A stretch of DNA of 64,000 nt, from positions 124,001 to 188,000 of the forward strand of contig RCTD01000008.1 of the NCBI GenBank assembly GCA_014898415.1. Direction: 5' to 3'. Numbering within the stretch: position 1 is the stretch's first letter; each line of letters opens with the position of its first letter. Below the pieces are notes generated by a model. The model was given only the letters and a program-made list of their open reading frames with translations. It was not told the origin of the DNA and ran no database searches. The stretch is from Stromatinia cepivora. Taxonomy: Eukaryota > Ascomycota > Leotiomycetes > Helotiales > Sclerotiniaceae. Positions 1 to 11,545 of the stretch are shown piece after piece. The position numbers and the translations under genes were made by a program.

Positions 1-319
1 CTGGCACTCACGACTTGTCCTTCTATACCTCATTTGTCAACCAGACCGGCAAAGTCAGCAACAACCGTAAGCATCATTCTTCTTTCTATTCCTATATTTT
101 ACCTTTGAAGTTTTCTTGTACTGACTTCTTTTAGACTGGGGTGGTTCTTGCAGTCTCGGCCTTTGCGTTGATGTTGACACTCTTGTCCACGGAACCCAGA
201 ATCTCTATGTCATTGATGGATCCCTTAGCCCGGCACCAACCACTTCAAACCCAGCTTTCCTCTACGAGGCCATCGCTGAGCTTGCATCTGATAGAATTAT
301 CAGTAAGTTGGGCTGCTAG
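1..319 (+). CDS. GMC oxidoreductase, cellobiose-dehydrogenase-like, C-terminal end (5' cut by window edge)
   Basis: Only the last two exons are in the window. Reading from base 3, exon 1 ends at 66, a GTAAGC...TTTTAG intron covers 67-134, and the last exon runs 135-319 (TAG). Splicing creates a His codon across the junction, giving N-N-H-W-G-G-S-C, followed by GTQNLYVIDGSLSP and a C-terminal Asp-Arg-Ile-Ile. In GMC oxidoreductases the Asn-His-Trp/Pro stretch carries the active-site His and the NLYVxDxS stretch contacts FAD, so this is the C-terminal catalytic end of a flavoprotein that oxidises sugars or alcohols, probably secreted. It most resembles the dehydrogenase domain of cellobiose dehydrogenase. 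A haem domain cannot be assessed because the 5' part lies outside the window. Confidence 0.75.
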
Positions 320-1534
320 ATGGGAGAAAGCAGCTCATACGGGAAGATACTTGCTATGAGTTCAATAGACCGATTGTTTTGGCGTTGGAAAGATTCACTT
401 CTTGTATATCATCTTAGTTAGAGAAATTAACATGTACATATCTTCTGATTGTTTAATTTACGATGACACAAAGCAACGAATTCGAAATGCGGAACTCTAT
501 GATCTCGATCGCTTTTGTGGCTGTCCCTTTTTAACAACACAGGAACACGTGGTTCAATTCATATATGCCAGTAACAACAAAAGATTATATGTTAAGTATA
601 ATCGAGGTTGGAGGCTGGCCATGTTGTTGTTCGCGATATCGATGTCTTAATGTGCCTGAAACTAGGACTATATTAGTACGAAGTATTATAAATAGTACAG
701 TTGAAGGGTTCCGTCCACCGATCACTTATGCAAAAAATTTGCCTGGCAAATTTCATATGACAAAAACCTGTACTTGAGTAAACCGAGAAATGGGTATTAC
801 CGTTGCTATAATTAACTAGAATCAAATCATTATGATCAATTGAAGTCAGGTCTAATTTGATTGATGATCATTACCCCGGAATGACTAATTGAGGAGACTT
901 AAAAAGAGGAGGGCCGCTTAGCGTCCCCTCCCCTTAGTCATCTATACTATACCTACCTAACTATACAAAGTTTCAGACTCTAAAGGTGCAACCCACGCGT
1001 CATAAATCTGAAACTATACTATTAACATGAAAATTAACAAATTCTGATCTTTATCGCATAAATCACGTACCCTTCAGATCTTGGCTGAACCTTCGACTAC
1101 AAACTTCATGTTCCAAACACATCTTGGCAAGCCACCAAACCCAAAATCTCACCTGCAAATCAATCAACTAATGTTCTAGAGTCCTGTCAAACGATTCTGC
1201 ATCTGCCAAGTGGTAGAGTTGGGATTCTTTTGCGATTTAGACTCGAAGTCTAGATTGGGAAATTCTCGAGCCGGAGAATGATGGCTTTGAATATTGATGG
1301 TTTATTATTAGAATTGGGGTTCAATATATGATCAATGAATGTAGCTCTCCACAGGCGCTATCTTCTGGATCATTCTTGATCTCGTTTTTCTTCTTCGTTA
1401 ACTTTCTGGATGACTGGCTCATTTCAATTACTATTACATCCATTTAATAAACATTTAGGAACGTTTCCGCCAATTGACTTGGTTAACGTTCTTTTCTTGG
1501 TATTCTTATCTATTCGTCATTATAATTCTCAATT
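320..1534. other. Intergenic region, no gene seen
   Basis: Short open frames here lack conserved motifs and begin at non-ATG codons or are AT-rich chance frames. The last ~100 bp before 1535 are pyrimidine-rich and probably hold the promoter and 5' UTR of the secreted-protein gene. Confidence 0.5.
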
Positions 1535-2047
1535 ATGAAGTTGTCTACTGTCTTCCTATCTCTCTTGATTACTAGCATCCATTCGCGTCCTAGCTTAGCT
1601 GTGCAACGGGAATCCGCTGGCATCACCGGTAAGTCTATTCTCTCCACTCATGAGGTATACGACATGATGCTAACAGCCCATCAAGTCGGTGCCGATGGAT
1701 CCACCAATCTAGGTGGCGATGCCGGTATAACCAAGAAACCAGATGGATCCACGAGTGTTGGTGGTGAAAGCGGCATAAACGTCGGAGGAGGTGCCAACGG
1801 CCAACCACAACAAGCCGCTGGAGCGCAGACTGGGAATGGTGGCAACAAAAACGGAACGGATGGTCTGGCCGCGCTAATCGGGGCACTCAATGGCGCATCC
1901 GGTGGAAATAGCACAGGCGAAGCAAAAGCTACTGGGACGGGAAATAAACCAAAGGGCACAGGTAATGCGAATGCGAACTTGCCACCGGGGGTGGCTTCCG
2001 ATTCGAGCTTGGCGAGTATCTTTGGAGCGTTGGAGGGAGCAAAGTGA
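1535..2047 (+). CDS. Small secreted Gly/Asn-rich repeat protein
   Basis: ATG at 1535, TGA at 2045-2047. The first ~22 residues (MKLSTVFLSLLITSIHS...SLA) form a clear signal peptide. The unspliced frame is open for 170 codons. A consensus intron, GTAAGT at 1629, branch-like GCTAAC near 1669 and acceptor AAG at 1685, is 57 bp long and keeps the frame, giving a 151-aa protein. Removing it joins two copies of a ~22-residue repeat, roughly AGIT-x-DGST-x-GG-(D/E)-(A/S)-GI, which supports the splice. The remainder is Gly/Asn/Thr/Ala-rich with almost no Cys, ending in SSLASIFGALEG. No known domain is recognised. It is a secreted low-complexity protein, possibly cell-wall associated or effector-like; function unknown. 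Confidence 0.6.
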   Translation: MKLSTVFLSLLITSIHSRPSLAVQRESAGITGKSILSTHEVYDMMLTAHQVGADGSTNLGGDAGITKKPDGSTSVGGESGINVGGGANGQPQQAAGAQTGNGGNKNGTDGLAALIGALNGASGGNSTGEAKATGTGNKPKGTGNANANLPPGVASDSSLASIFGALEGAK

Positions 2048-3409
2048 TTTGGAGATTGAGAGAACGATTTGTGGGGTGGAATACTTTTGGGGCCAGCAAG
2101 GACATTCGTGAGGAATTGTCTGTCGAATCAATTCTAATGTCTCCAGTTATGTGTCAAGCGTTAAGCCACGCAGGTACGCGGAATTTGGTAGAACGAGCTT
2201 CAAACACATTCGTTAGCACATATACAGCGGAATATTTACTAAGAGAACTCGCTTACTCAAACTTTGCATTTTCCTTGCCACTTACAAACCGACTTATTTC
2301 ATACAAGCTTCTCCATATCCCTATCTGATGTTTCAGCTCACTATAAGAAGTCGCAACACAATTTGACCCAGTACACTCTACTACCATCGGTTTCTCGACT
2401 CCACACTGCCATCTTCTGCAACGCTTTCTTAAACAGAGATTTTTTAAAAAAAGTAACTCACAGGTTCTAAGTTTGGTAAATTTAACCATATTTGCAATTG
2501 GAAATAGAAATATCAAACCTGCAGGACAATCACTTCATCTTTTGTACCTAGTTATTCATTGTATCAGACACAACTTATCAAGCAAGAGATGAGAAGAATT
2601 GGATGAGGCATATTAGATCACTATGATTGAAACTATAGACTTATCTAATCATCTACTGGAAAGATTTATCAGATTTTCGTAACAAGAGAGGAGTCTATTC
2701 TTGATAGGAGCATTTATAATATCCTTCATTGTTTATGGATAGTCCCAACTCCTATTTTAGCAGATAAGAGCGATACTTAAACATCCATCCACTATTTCAT
2801 CATTAGCACGAAAACTCATAAAACTCAAATGAGGCAACTTACCCATTCACTCCCCACAATCTGTACAGCCGTTCCCTCCAACATACCAATCCGGTTAAGA
2901 ACTTCTTAATCAGAGCTTTTGATTTCTAAATCTGTTTGGAAGATTCAGAAAGATTTTAAAGATTGACTGTATTTATCTGGAAAATTAAATGTCTTGTTTC
3001 AAATAAATTTGTTTGAGTCTATTGAAATAATGAATTCATTTCAAACAATGAGTTATTGAGGGAGAGACTCTAGGGAGTAAAGGGGTATAATATTACGAAG
3101 CCATCTACGAAATCTCAGGAAATACCCCTATAGCTCGCGTGATAAAATGAGTGAAAGGATGCTCTAGTTAGATTACTGTGAGATTAGAAGGTTGTAAGTT
3201 GAGGTCAATCGAGGACCAAGTCAAAAAGACGGACAGGTGTAATTTTCATAGAAAAGACAGGGAAGTAATATATGATGACAATATTGTATGCGGCGTGATT
3301 AAGCCTGAAGAACTATAAACGATTTTGCTGGTCTGGAGCATGCACTCGAATCTTCATTCTGTTACCGTTACCCCGAAGAAAAGTTCATGGTTTCCTGCGA
3401 ACCACCAGT
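2048..3409. other. Intergenic region, no gene seen
   Basis: AT-rich stretch with only short frames that match no family I recognise. No RNA gene or transposon end was identified. Confidence 0.45.
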
Positions 3410-5069
3410 TCACGACTTGGTGTCTAGAACGAGGCTCCATGGACTTTGTAGGTCTACTGTATTCATTGTGTTCAGTTTCGGGACGTGAAATGATTGGAGT
3501 TGAAGAGTTCGTCGCCTTCCTGCGTTCAGAGTCGCTCTTGCGCTCATTTTCAGTACTTGGAATCGATGTATCGAAGATTTCCTAATCGTTGCGGTCTTAA
3601 TAGGTGCCTTCGCGCTTGAATACAGCTTACTCTGAGCCTTGGATGCGGAACTGCCTACGGGTTTGATGCTGAATGACACGGTTGAGTCACTCCTATGTTT
3701 TGGGTTTTTAGATGGCTCTTTACCTTTTAAGTTGGGGTCATTCAGGCATTCTAGTATAGTCTCAGCCGTAGGACGCAAAGCTGGGTCTATGACAAAAATC
3801 TTCCGTAGGAACCTCGCCAGGTCTTCCGCTTGTTCGGTACTGAGAGGGCTGAATTCGTGGTCACGACCATCGAGACCGAGTTGGGACAGAAACTCAAGCT
3901 TCCCTTCATCGTCCTCAGTTTCATCGTGACAAAGTTATTACACGTAGCCTGCGATGTTCACGGGATCGGCTTACCAAAATATCTATCTTGCACTTTGGGC
4001 ACGAAATGCCGATCGTCAAATGGAAGTCCCCCTAGAGTCATATTCTCGCAAATCTGATGCCTTGTCATGATATTATTCAATGGATGAAGGAATATACCAT
4101 ACTTACTAGGCATCCAAGACCCCAGATATTAGACTGAATGGTGGATGGTTTCTCTCGCAATACCTCTGGAGAGACATATGTCGAGGTGCGGGCTTGGGCA
4201 TCGAAATGTTGAACGACGTCAATAACACCAAGCTCTAGTTCCTTTCCAACCAGGGAAGACAAAGATTTTGATGCATATATATGTTTTGGTACATTCCTTG
4301 GGAGTTTAATTGATGAACGTTGTGTATGAATAGGCAGAGATTCGCATTTACCGATTTTCTCTAGCATTTGAGTTTCCGAGAGTCTCTGAATATCGCGTGA
4401 CGAAACCCGTATCAAGAGATTGGAGGAGCTCAGATCTGTCTTTCATTAGATCTACCATGGCTAATTTGTAGAATGGGACGCTATTTCGGGAGAATCTATT
4501 AGGAAAACTAACCCTCTAAAATAATACTATTTTGATGCATCTCTATTATTTTTGTGCTTTGTATGGCGAGGTGCCTTCTCTTGTCAAATGACGGCTTTTC
4601 TTTGGATACATATTCCCCTAAAGTTGGCCCTGATACTTTCATAACAAGGCAAAGATGGCTATCATCATTATTATATCGGGACTTAATTCTGAAGGTGTCC
4701 AGACATGGAATAATTTTCTGGCTCTTCTTCTCGAGCTTCGTTATATCACCCATTAGTTTGTTATCACCATCATCATGAGTTGCCCTGCAAATTTTAATCG
4801 CAAACCAACGACTCAGATTACTATAAATTTCATTGATTAGTATAAAATCATACGGTAACTGAAAGTTTGAAAGAATGTGCTTACTCATTGTGGATACCGA
4901 TGGCAAGCCATACAGTGGAAAACCCCCCAAATCCAAGCTTTGCGATGATACGATATTTATCGGTTATATTGTAAGGAAGAGTCTCAATTGGAAAGAATTC
5001 ACCATCTAAGTATTCGTAAGGAGATTCTGCTTCACCCTGATCGCTGAGATCGCACCGTAAATTTGGCAT
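3410..5069 (-). pseudogene. SRPK-like protein kinase, degenerate (probable pseudogene or pseudokinase)
   Basis: ATG at 5069. Exon 1 has the N-lobe glycine loop (YRIIAKLGFGGFSTVWLA); after an intron comes the VAIK-type lysine segment (WFAIKICRA, about 4795). Next come TDLSSSNLLI (about 4430-4405, catalytic-loop position), STYVSPEVL (APE position) and NIWGLGCL (about 4100), then short exons down to the C-lobe end DPALRPTAETILECL near 3765 and a basic tail ending at 3410. The layout matches fungal SRPK-like kinases, which phosphorylate Ser/Arg-rich proteins. The His of the usual HTD catalytic loop is absent, and DFG is replaced by an Asp-Val-Val-Gln stretch. The exon carrying the catalytic loop cannot be joined in frame to the preceding one with a GT-AG intron. 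I infer an inactive copy; a fast-evolving pseudokinase is the alternative. Confidence 0.6.
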
Positions 5070-6880
5070 GCCTGGATAGTGAGCGACAGTGAATTTACCG
5101 ATTTAAAAAGCGTGTAGAACTGGTATATCTTCTGTGATTATGGAAAAGTAATGGTGGGCGATGACAAGCTCTTCATACATAGAAGCATAGTTGGTGGCCA
5201 AATGTTGGTCGCTGTCGTCAATACAAGTAGACAAGCGAGGTTGGCAAAGGAATGCATCGACACGTCCGTCAATCGGTTAGTTAGCAGCTTGATAATAAAG
5301 GTTCCATAGATAAATCTGCAGGTGTGCATATAGAGAAATTTATAACAATAATACAATGCTGTTTTAATCAAGGCACATTGTGGATTATAAGACCACACCT
5401 ACATTACAGCAATTCAAATATATATTTTCAACTCCTTGAATGGATTACCATCCGCCTTAATGATAGAACTAGATTAAGATATCCAAAACATATGACTAAT
5501 AGCTCTACTAATAGGCGAAGAGAGGGAGCTCCTGAATTTTTATTGTTCCATCGGTGAAACAGTCACAAGTAATTTGGGTAACCACCGAAAGACCTAAAAA
5601 TTATCCTAGCCACATTCATCTTCCCACTAAGGAGTTTGATATACTATATTGACATCGAGAAACTTTGGGCTGCAATCAAATTATGGAGAATGTATGTCCA
5701 AACGTGGTCAGTGCGTACGATAGCCGCACTGGCAATCGCCATGCTTGATCTTTTGAGGTTGAGCTCCACCATAGAAGCTGGGAAGCTTTTGATCTGCCCG
5801 CAATCTCAGAGGTAGGGACCGCATGATATGTAAATGAAAAATTATTAAGTCCGGGCAGTGCTTCCAAAACAGAGAGGAAGTCAAGATCTGGCACTCCCTC
5901 TGGGGGAAAGAAAAAGAAGGTTGGGAGGAAATATTCCCGCTCCAGCTCAAAATCAAGGTCTTCAACCACAGCACCAAAATCATCAAAGACAAATCCAGCT
6001 TCATAGAAGCCAGATCCGAAGAAGATAGAACCAAAAGACGCTATAGACCTAATGAAGAATTAGCCACCCGGGTCATGAAGAGCAAAGAGCTGAGATTAGG
6101 TAGACTAATACTAATTCACTCTGCTAGTACCTCAGCCCGCAAGTCCCTTTTATTGTCTAAACTAGGTTCAGATACTAAGAATACCATAAGAGTGTATTGG
6201 AGGAGGAAGGCGTTTGTGTGGACTTGCTTTGTTTTTCTGGGGAGGAGTTTTTCTTTTTTGAGAATTTGTTTGGATGAGATCAGCATAGAAAACAGATGAG
6301 CTTTCATCCACGCCGACAGTCTTGTCATGATTAACACCGTTTTTATGTTTGAACACCTTGCGGTGTATCCGGGATTTTTCGAACAAACTTCCTTCCTTCT
6401 CAGTGAGAATGAAAAAGAGACATTGGTGAATATAACACAGCGAAAGTTTCGACTTGCTTAAAAGGTTCAGCTTATTTGGACGATTCAGTGATTTTTCAGA
6501 GATTCAGTATATTTGAGAAATTCAATACAATTGCGATGTTCAGTGTATTTGAGTGATGCAGTGCATTTGAAAGATTTATTGTATTTGAGGAATTCAGTCC
6601 ATCTGAAAATTCGCAATTCTGTAAATACTGAAAGAAGTAGTTTCGGACTAAAATGGGTGGAGTTTCTATGTTGGTGGCGGCACTCGCAGCGTCGAGTATC
6701 AACCCTTCCACCATATATGAGAACGGGATTTGAGAGTATCTATCAGATAAATTTGATCTGTTAATTTGTCTGGACAGCTCATATTACTTTAGGTGCAGTC
6801 ATCTCGACTCTAAGTGCTCGAAACTTATGAACACTTTGCATGCCTTTTAAACATTCAACATTCCACATCCTTTGACTTTC
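5070..6880. other. Intergenic region with one minisatellite
   Basis: No conserved gene was found. A Phe/Asp-rich open frame on the minus strand (about 5676-6050) has no convincing ATG or homology. The only structured element is the minisatellite near 6480-6620, listed separately. Confidence 0.4.
6483..6620. repeat. Degenerate ~18-bp minisatellite
   Basis: About seven imperfect units of the form ATTCAGTRTATTTGAGRA follow one another. The unit length is a multiple of three, so the minus strand reads as a run of six-residue Leu-Asn-x-Ser-Asn-type repeats, but no gene start or domain accompanies it. Confidence 0.55.
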
Positions 6881-7840
6881 TCAAAAGCCTCCCGTAATAA
6901 CCCTCGTTTTATAGTTCTTAGGTGCAACAAACAACCCCTTCGCCTCCACACAAACTCTCCCTTCCAATGTCTCCAAACGTCCCTCCACCCATCTCTTTCT
7001 CTCCCCGCCTCCCTCCTCTCCTAAAATGGGCATGCACCTCACTACATAAAATGCGTTGGTAACACTGGGTTTCAGATATTGCATCGTCAATTGAGCAGTA
7101 ACCCCTGTTCCTGCGGCCAATTGTCTAATCGCGCATCTCCCCAACGATTCATCCATAATCGTCGCTATTAGACCTCCATGCACAACGCCAGGCCAGCCTC
7201 CTGTCGCTCCTCCCAGATATACAATTGTGATAAACTCTCCCGTGGTAGAATTATAGAATACTCTTTGATACCCCCCTATCGATCGAGATCCTCCCAACGG
7301 ACCAGTAGTAAGTCGATGGGGTCGTTCTTCGGGTGCGAATGTGGAATAGGCATCCCATGATTGCCAAATGGGGTCTTCCGTGAGGGATCGTACAAGTGGA
7401 ATTTTTGAAGCTTGCGCGTGCAACCAAGAGATCATGAGTTCGTCGGAAGGAGAAGAGGGCTCGGGGAGTGCAGGGGGTGATAGGACAAGCGAGACATATT
7501 GTCCGGCTGTCAGTCCGATAAGGAGGAAGAGGGATGCATAGATTGTGGGACGGAGGGATCGTTTTTGTTTAGGCGATGAAGGTGAGGATTTTGGCGAAAT
7601 TGGTTGAGAAGAAAATTGAGACCGTAGATCGCGGTGTTGAGGTGGTGATGAAGATGCTGATTCGGGAGTAGCATTAAGGTTCTGGTTGATGGGTTGCGGG
7701 GGCATTGAATATGATCTCGTTGACCATTTTGGGAGAGATTGTGATTGAAGCGATTGTCGACATCTTGATGAGGACTGTGGTAGTTGTTGGAATATGCTCT
7801 GGTATGAACGGCATGCTTGAATTGGCAGTCGAGCAGCCAT
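6881..7840 (-). CDS. Membrane-anchored hotdog-fold thioesterase (PaaI/UPF0644-like)
   Basis: The single-exon 319-aa frame starts at the ATG at 7840 (GCAATGG context). The frame stays open further upstream without an ATG and runs into the transposon inverted repeat, so the upstream part is not coding. The N-terminus is Arg/Ser/Gln-rich and acid-poor, as in mitochondrial presequences. One membrane segment lies at about residues 99-119. The C-terminal half holds a 4HBT/hotdog domain with GGWPGVVHGGLIATIMDES around residues 214-232; HGG...DE is the usual acyl-thioesterase signature. The layout resembles the fungal UPF0644 mitochondrial family. The predicted role is hydrolysis of an acyl-CoA-type thioester at a mitochondrial membrane; the substrate is unknown. 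Confidence 0.8.
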   Translation of the reverse strand: MAARLPIQACRSYQSIFQQLPQSSSRCRQSLQSQSLPKWSTRSYSMPPQPINQNLNATPESASSSPPQHRDLRSQFSSQPISPKSSPSSPKQKRSLRPTIYASLFLLIGLTAGQYVSLVLSPPALPEPSSPSDELMISWLHAQASKIPLVRSLTEDPIWQSWDAYSTFAPEERPHRLTTGPLGGSRSIGGYQRVFYNSTTGEFITIVYLGGATGGWPGVVHGGLIATIMDESLGRCAIRQLAAGTGVTAQLTMQYLKPSVTNAFYVVRCMPILGEEGGGERKRWVEGRLETLEGRVCVEAKGLFVAPKNYKTRVITGGF

Positions 7841-7935
7841 TGCGGTTATTTCCAATTCAATCTTGTCTTTGAAGAGCTCTAATACAACTTTGGAAGCTTC
7901 AGATTCATGATGCCTCGGTTCATCCCTCAACACCT

Positions 7936-7937
7936 TA
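7936..7937. other. TA target-site duplication, left end of pogo-type element
   Basis: TA directly abuts the left inverted repeat and is matched by TA at 17244-17245 after the right one, as expected for Tc1/mariner/pogo insertion. Confidence 0.8.
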
Positions 7938-7979
7938 ACCGATTTCCCTATATCATACACAACCCCACATCTTACACGC
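7938..7979 (+). repeat. Left terminal inverted repeat of pogo-type element
   Basis: It matches the reverse complement of 17202-17243 at 37 of 42 positions; the differences are all transitions. It begins 97 bp upstream of the thioesterase start codon. Confidence 0.9.
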
Positions 7980-8102
7980 CCCTTATATTCCTATTACGAT
8001 CATTTCAAAATTCGATATTAATTATAAATTATAAGATATAAAGCTACAATTCTTTTTGAACAATAAAGAGATATAATATTATCCTATAGAATTAAAAAAC
8101 CT

Positions 8103-9757
8103 TTATATTTTCAATTTCGATGAAACCTTAATACATCGCCCGGCCTTTGAACGCAATATCCCCCCCCCTTTTTCCATTACTGATTTATCAATTTTTACAA
8201 TATCATAATCCTTTATAACTTTTTAAAATACTAGATCTATAATAAAAAAACGTTTTTGAATTATTTGTACTTTTTTAATAGAAGATATTAATGATTTCCG
8301 AATTCTTTTCATCCCCTTTTTAGTATCACATACAATTTGATGATTGATCTCCCTTTGTGCTATCCTTTCTTTAATCGCTTTATTCTTTCATTCCTTTTCA
8401 ACTTTCTTTTCAACTTTCTTTTACTTCTTAACTTCCTTCTTTTATTCAACAGCTAATACTTTCATCGATTAATAGGTTCTAGCTCTTTCGACTTGCGAAA
8501 GGAAATACAAAAAAGCACCTCCACCTCTCCCCCCCACTAAATTTAAATATCTAAAACGGGTTCTTTTCTTTCTTTCGATCTTCAAAGTTTCTTTTAAACC
8601 TTTTGCTTTATACAATTGAATATTAGCATTAACTATATATATAAATGCAGCCTTAAAAAGCTTTTGAATGATATCGGGATCCTATTTGAGACGAAATTCT
8701 AATTTGAAGTAACAAAGAGTTTTAGTTATATATAATGTCTTTATTTTATTCTTTATAAATTGTATCAATGTAAGTGATGTAAGGGTTTGCTTTGATTCGA
8801 TACTGTGAATAGTAATGTTCTTATTTATAAAATAAATGCCGGCTTTTTCGAAAGATTTCAGGATATTATGAATAATAATAGATTGAATCCAAGCAATCTT
8901 AAATATTATCCAAAAGTTATATTTCGATATTCCAACGATACTTTCGCTTTTATATATTAGATTATTAAATTCTATATTATAATTCATCGAAAAGGGAAGA
9001 AAGTAGTTTATATCAAAAGATTAGAGTCGATATATAGAATGAGGGGGGAGAATCAATAAAATGATCTTCAATTCATTGCATTTCGATATAAATTCTATAT
9101 TTATATAATTAGAATGATTATTTACAATCAATAAACGATATCCTTTCCCTGTTTTTGAATAAGTATAACGTTGAAAGACTTTATTAAGCTAGATGAGGCT
9201 AAATGTATTCAATAATCATCTATTACTTGAAGCTCCGAAATAAGCCTGATCCTTTACTCCTATTTCATCAATTTATATATCCTGTAGATTTCCAGATTCC
9301 CCTTTATAAATTAGAGTAAATGGAATAGCCATATTGTTGGTATATATATATACTAAAAGGATGATAAACTCTCTCGATCCATCCTATTTAACTTTTGTAG
9401 CTCTATCACGATTATATGTATTAGTATTCATTATCTTTTTTATAATCCTTTCTAGATCAATTATAAAGCTTTTCTCGTCCCAATTATATATATTCTTGGA
9501 TGATATATTATATTTTATGGTTATTTTTATCAATTAAATGAAAAAAAAAGAGATATTAGTATAACTTTTTTAAATAATAAAATTCAACAATAATACAAAA
9601 TAATTCAAACCAGATTATAAAAATACTCAAATACAGTAATATTATTAGCTTTCATATGCAAATTATCAATATATTGGAGATATCGATTTTGAAAACATAT
9701 TTTATGCTTTTTTACGAAATTTACCGTCCAATTCTTTCCTAAAGAGCGGTCTATAAT
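8103..9757 (-). pseudogene. Pogo-type DDE transposase, C-terminal fragment
   Basis: Read 9757 to 8103, one frame carries the second half of the CENP-B-type DNA-binding region (LGKNWTVNFVKKHK near 9740). The DDE_1 catalytic core follows: IYNWDEK near 9480; then GYRLLIV-N-NHSNY near 9130, where the usual DGHSSH Asp has become Asn; then LPPHS followed by SFDINYF near 9030. Next comes SFEKAGIYFINK near 8840. A basic, Lys-rich coiled tail runs from about 8690 to the stop at 8103, including GGRGGGAFLYFLSQVERART. At least seven in-frame stops (from CAA, CAG, CGA or TGG) break it. Together with 16873-17172 it would make a protein of about 650 residues. The catalytic Asp loss and stops show it is dead. 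Confidence 0.88.
9753..9757. other. 5-bp target-site duplication (left copy) of copia element
   Basis: ATAAT immediately precedes the left LTR and is repeated exactly after the right LTR at 16873-16877. The duplicated site lies within the transposase frame. Confidence 0.88.
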
Positions 9758-9945
9758 TGTTGGAACACATGACTGACGAAACACGTGACACCATCATGTG
9801 TTTCCCCTATATCGTAAATGGGATAGCAGTGTTTATATAGATTAATAGAACTCTATTATATAAAGGGATTAAATAGAATAATAGAATCATCTTTACTCTA
9901 TATATGTTTTGTATATATATCCCTTTACAAAGTCTATCCAATATT
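9758..9945 (+). repeat. Left LTR of copia element (188 bp)
   Basis: Starts TGTTGGAACACATGACTGAC and ends TCCAATA. It aligns over its full length with 16687-16872; differences are mostly transitions plus small indels. Confidence 0.9.
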
Positions 9946-10559
9946 GATCAATAATTGATAAAACTCAATCATAAAATGATAAAATCAAATTTAATAAGAA
10001 AAGATATCTTTTGAAAAGATAAACAAAATTGTATTAGATTAAGTTTATATATGATTTATATAGAAGAACTAGAATATTATATTTCCTATACTATTTTCTT
10101 CGAAATATATACTAAAAAGGAATCTTTGATTATAATTGATTTCTTCAGAATAATTTGATTTTATATCGATTTTATCTATATCCATTATACTTTTATATAT
10201 ATTATACAACAAATCTATTTGATACAATATAATATCGAATTATAATATTCAATATAGTTTTTCTAATCCCTGAATCACTTTTGTATAAAGTGAATACTGA
10301 ATTTTAAAGGAAACAATTAAATCCAAACTCAGAATTCATTGAATCTCAAATAAATACTAATATAATTATATAGTTTATTAATTTATAATTCAAAAAGTAT
10401 AAAAAACAAAAATTATAGGAAGAATTTCAAGAGTAGTATAAAGGTTGGACGGATGCTATATTCAAAATTGTATATCGCGAAGTTCTCAAATTCATATGAA
10501 TTCAATTCATTCTGTATAACTTTTAGATCCAACAAATAAAAAGGAGTAATAACTATACA

Positions 10560-11545
10560 AAAGTATTTACTGAATTCATTTTGAAAGATAAATCAGATGA
10601 ATATACGAAAGAAATTCAAAAAGAAGTAGATCAATTGAAAGAAGAATATATGGATATGTATGAAATCATTGTATCAAAGAAATCGATCAAAATTCAAATT
10701 TTATCTATATCAGAACTTTCTAAATAAATACAATAAAATGAATAATAATAACGAAATCAAAGTCAATTCCTTTTTGATCTTATAATATTAAATTGTATAA
10801 CAAAACAGAATATATTTTATATAATATATAAACGAAATCTTCTTTTAGATCTTATAAAAGTATATAATAATAATGAATTCAAATATAACAATAGGGAATA
10901 CAATTTTCTGAATAAGAAATTGTAAATATTCTATAAACTTTGCAGTAAAATCGGAATTCATTTAAATGAATATAAAACAGTATTTTCGATAATATTTCAA
11001 GGCTTTGTATTATCATTCTATTTCAACAAAATTAGTAATAGAAAATTGAAATTCGAAGAAATGATTATACTTACGAAAATGTATTTTGAAATAGAAAAAA
11101 GACGCCAGAAATATCTTATTGAATAGTATAATACGATATTTCTATAAATCATACAAAAGCATCCTGATAAATCATTTTCGGAATAATTGGAAAAGCTCTT
11201 CGATATGCTTTGTATATTACAATATGGATTGATAGATTCATATCAATCAGAATTAATGTTAAGAGATCAAATTATAAATGCTTATTGTGATGTTTTTGAA
11301 TGTAATTTCGTTTTGTTACATTCTATTACGATATACGAAGGCCTTTGTACTGATCTTCGAAATGCTATTGATCAAATTGAAAGAATATAATCAACGAATA
11401 TCTATATTGCAGATTCGATGATTAATAATTTACCAGATATAGAAATATATTGAATGAATTGTATATATGGTGATTAAGGCTTATACAGAAATCAAGGATA
11501 ATATAGAGTTCGATTAAAAAACAAATTCATTTCTTTTTGTTTATA
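10560..11545 (+). pseudogene. Copia gag remnant
   Basis: Read through RIP stops, the frame gives a gag-like stretch. Its best-preserved part (11187-11390) includes LEKLFDMLCILQYGLIDSYQ and ECNFVLLHSITIYEGLCTDL. A Gly/Arg-rich segment follows (about 11480-11530, GLYRNQG-YRVRLK) and leads toward where a CCHC zinc knuckle would be, but the cysteines are not recognisable. The order fits gag of fungal copia elements: an RNA-packaging capsid protein. It is non-functional. Confidence 0.6.

Noticed and set aside
1195..1275. Stretch resembling a tRNA (GGTAGAG...GACTCGAAGTC)
   Set aside because: No B-box (GGTTCRANNCC) follows and the stems do not fold into a cloverleaf.
1535..2047. Secreted repeat protein as a dikaritin (ustiloxin-type) peptide precursor for the UstYa genes
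   Set aside because: It lacks Kex2-type Lys-Arg sites between repeats and lies 16 kb away beyond several unrelated genes and the transposon nest.
5676..6034. Phe/Asp-rich minus-strand frames
   Set aside because: They overlap in two frames, have no convincing ATG and match no family.
7841..7960. Upstream extension of the thioesterase frame
   Set aside because: It lacks an ATG, and its first part lies inside the transposon inverted repeat, so it is chance openness.
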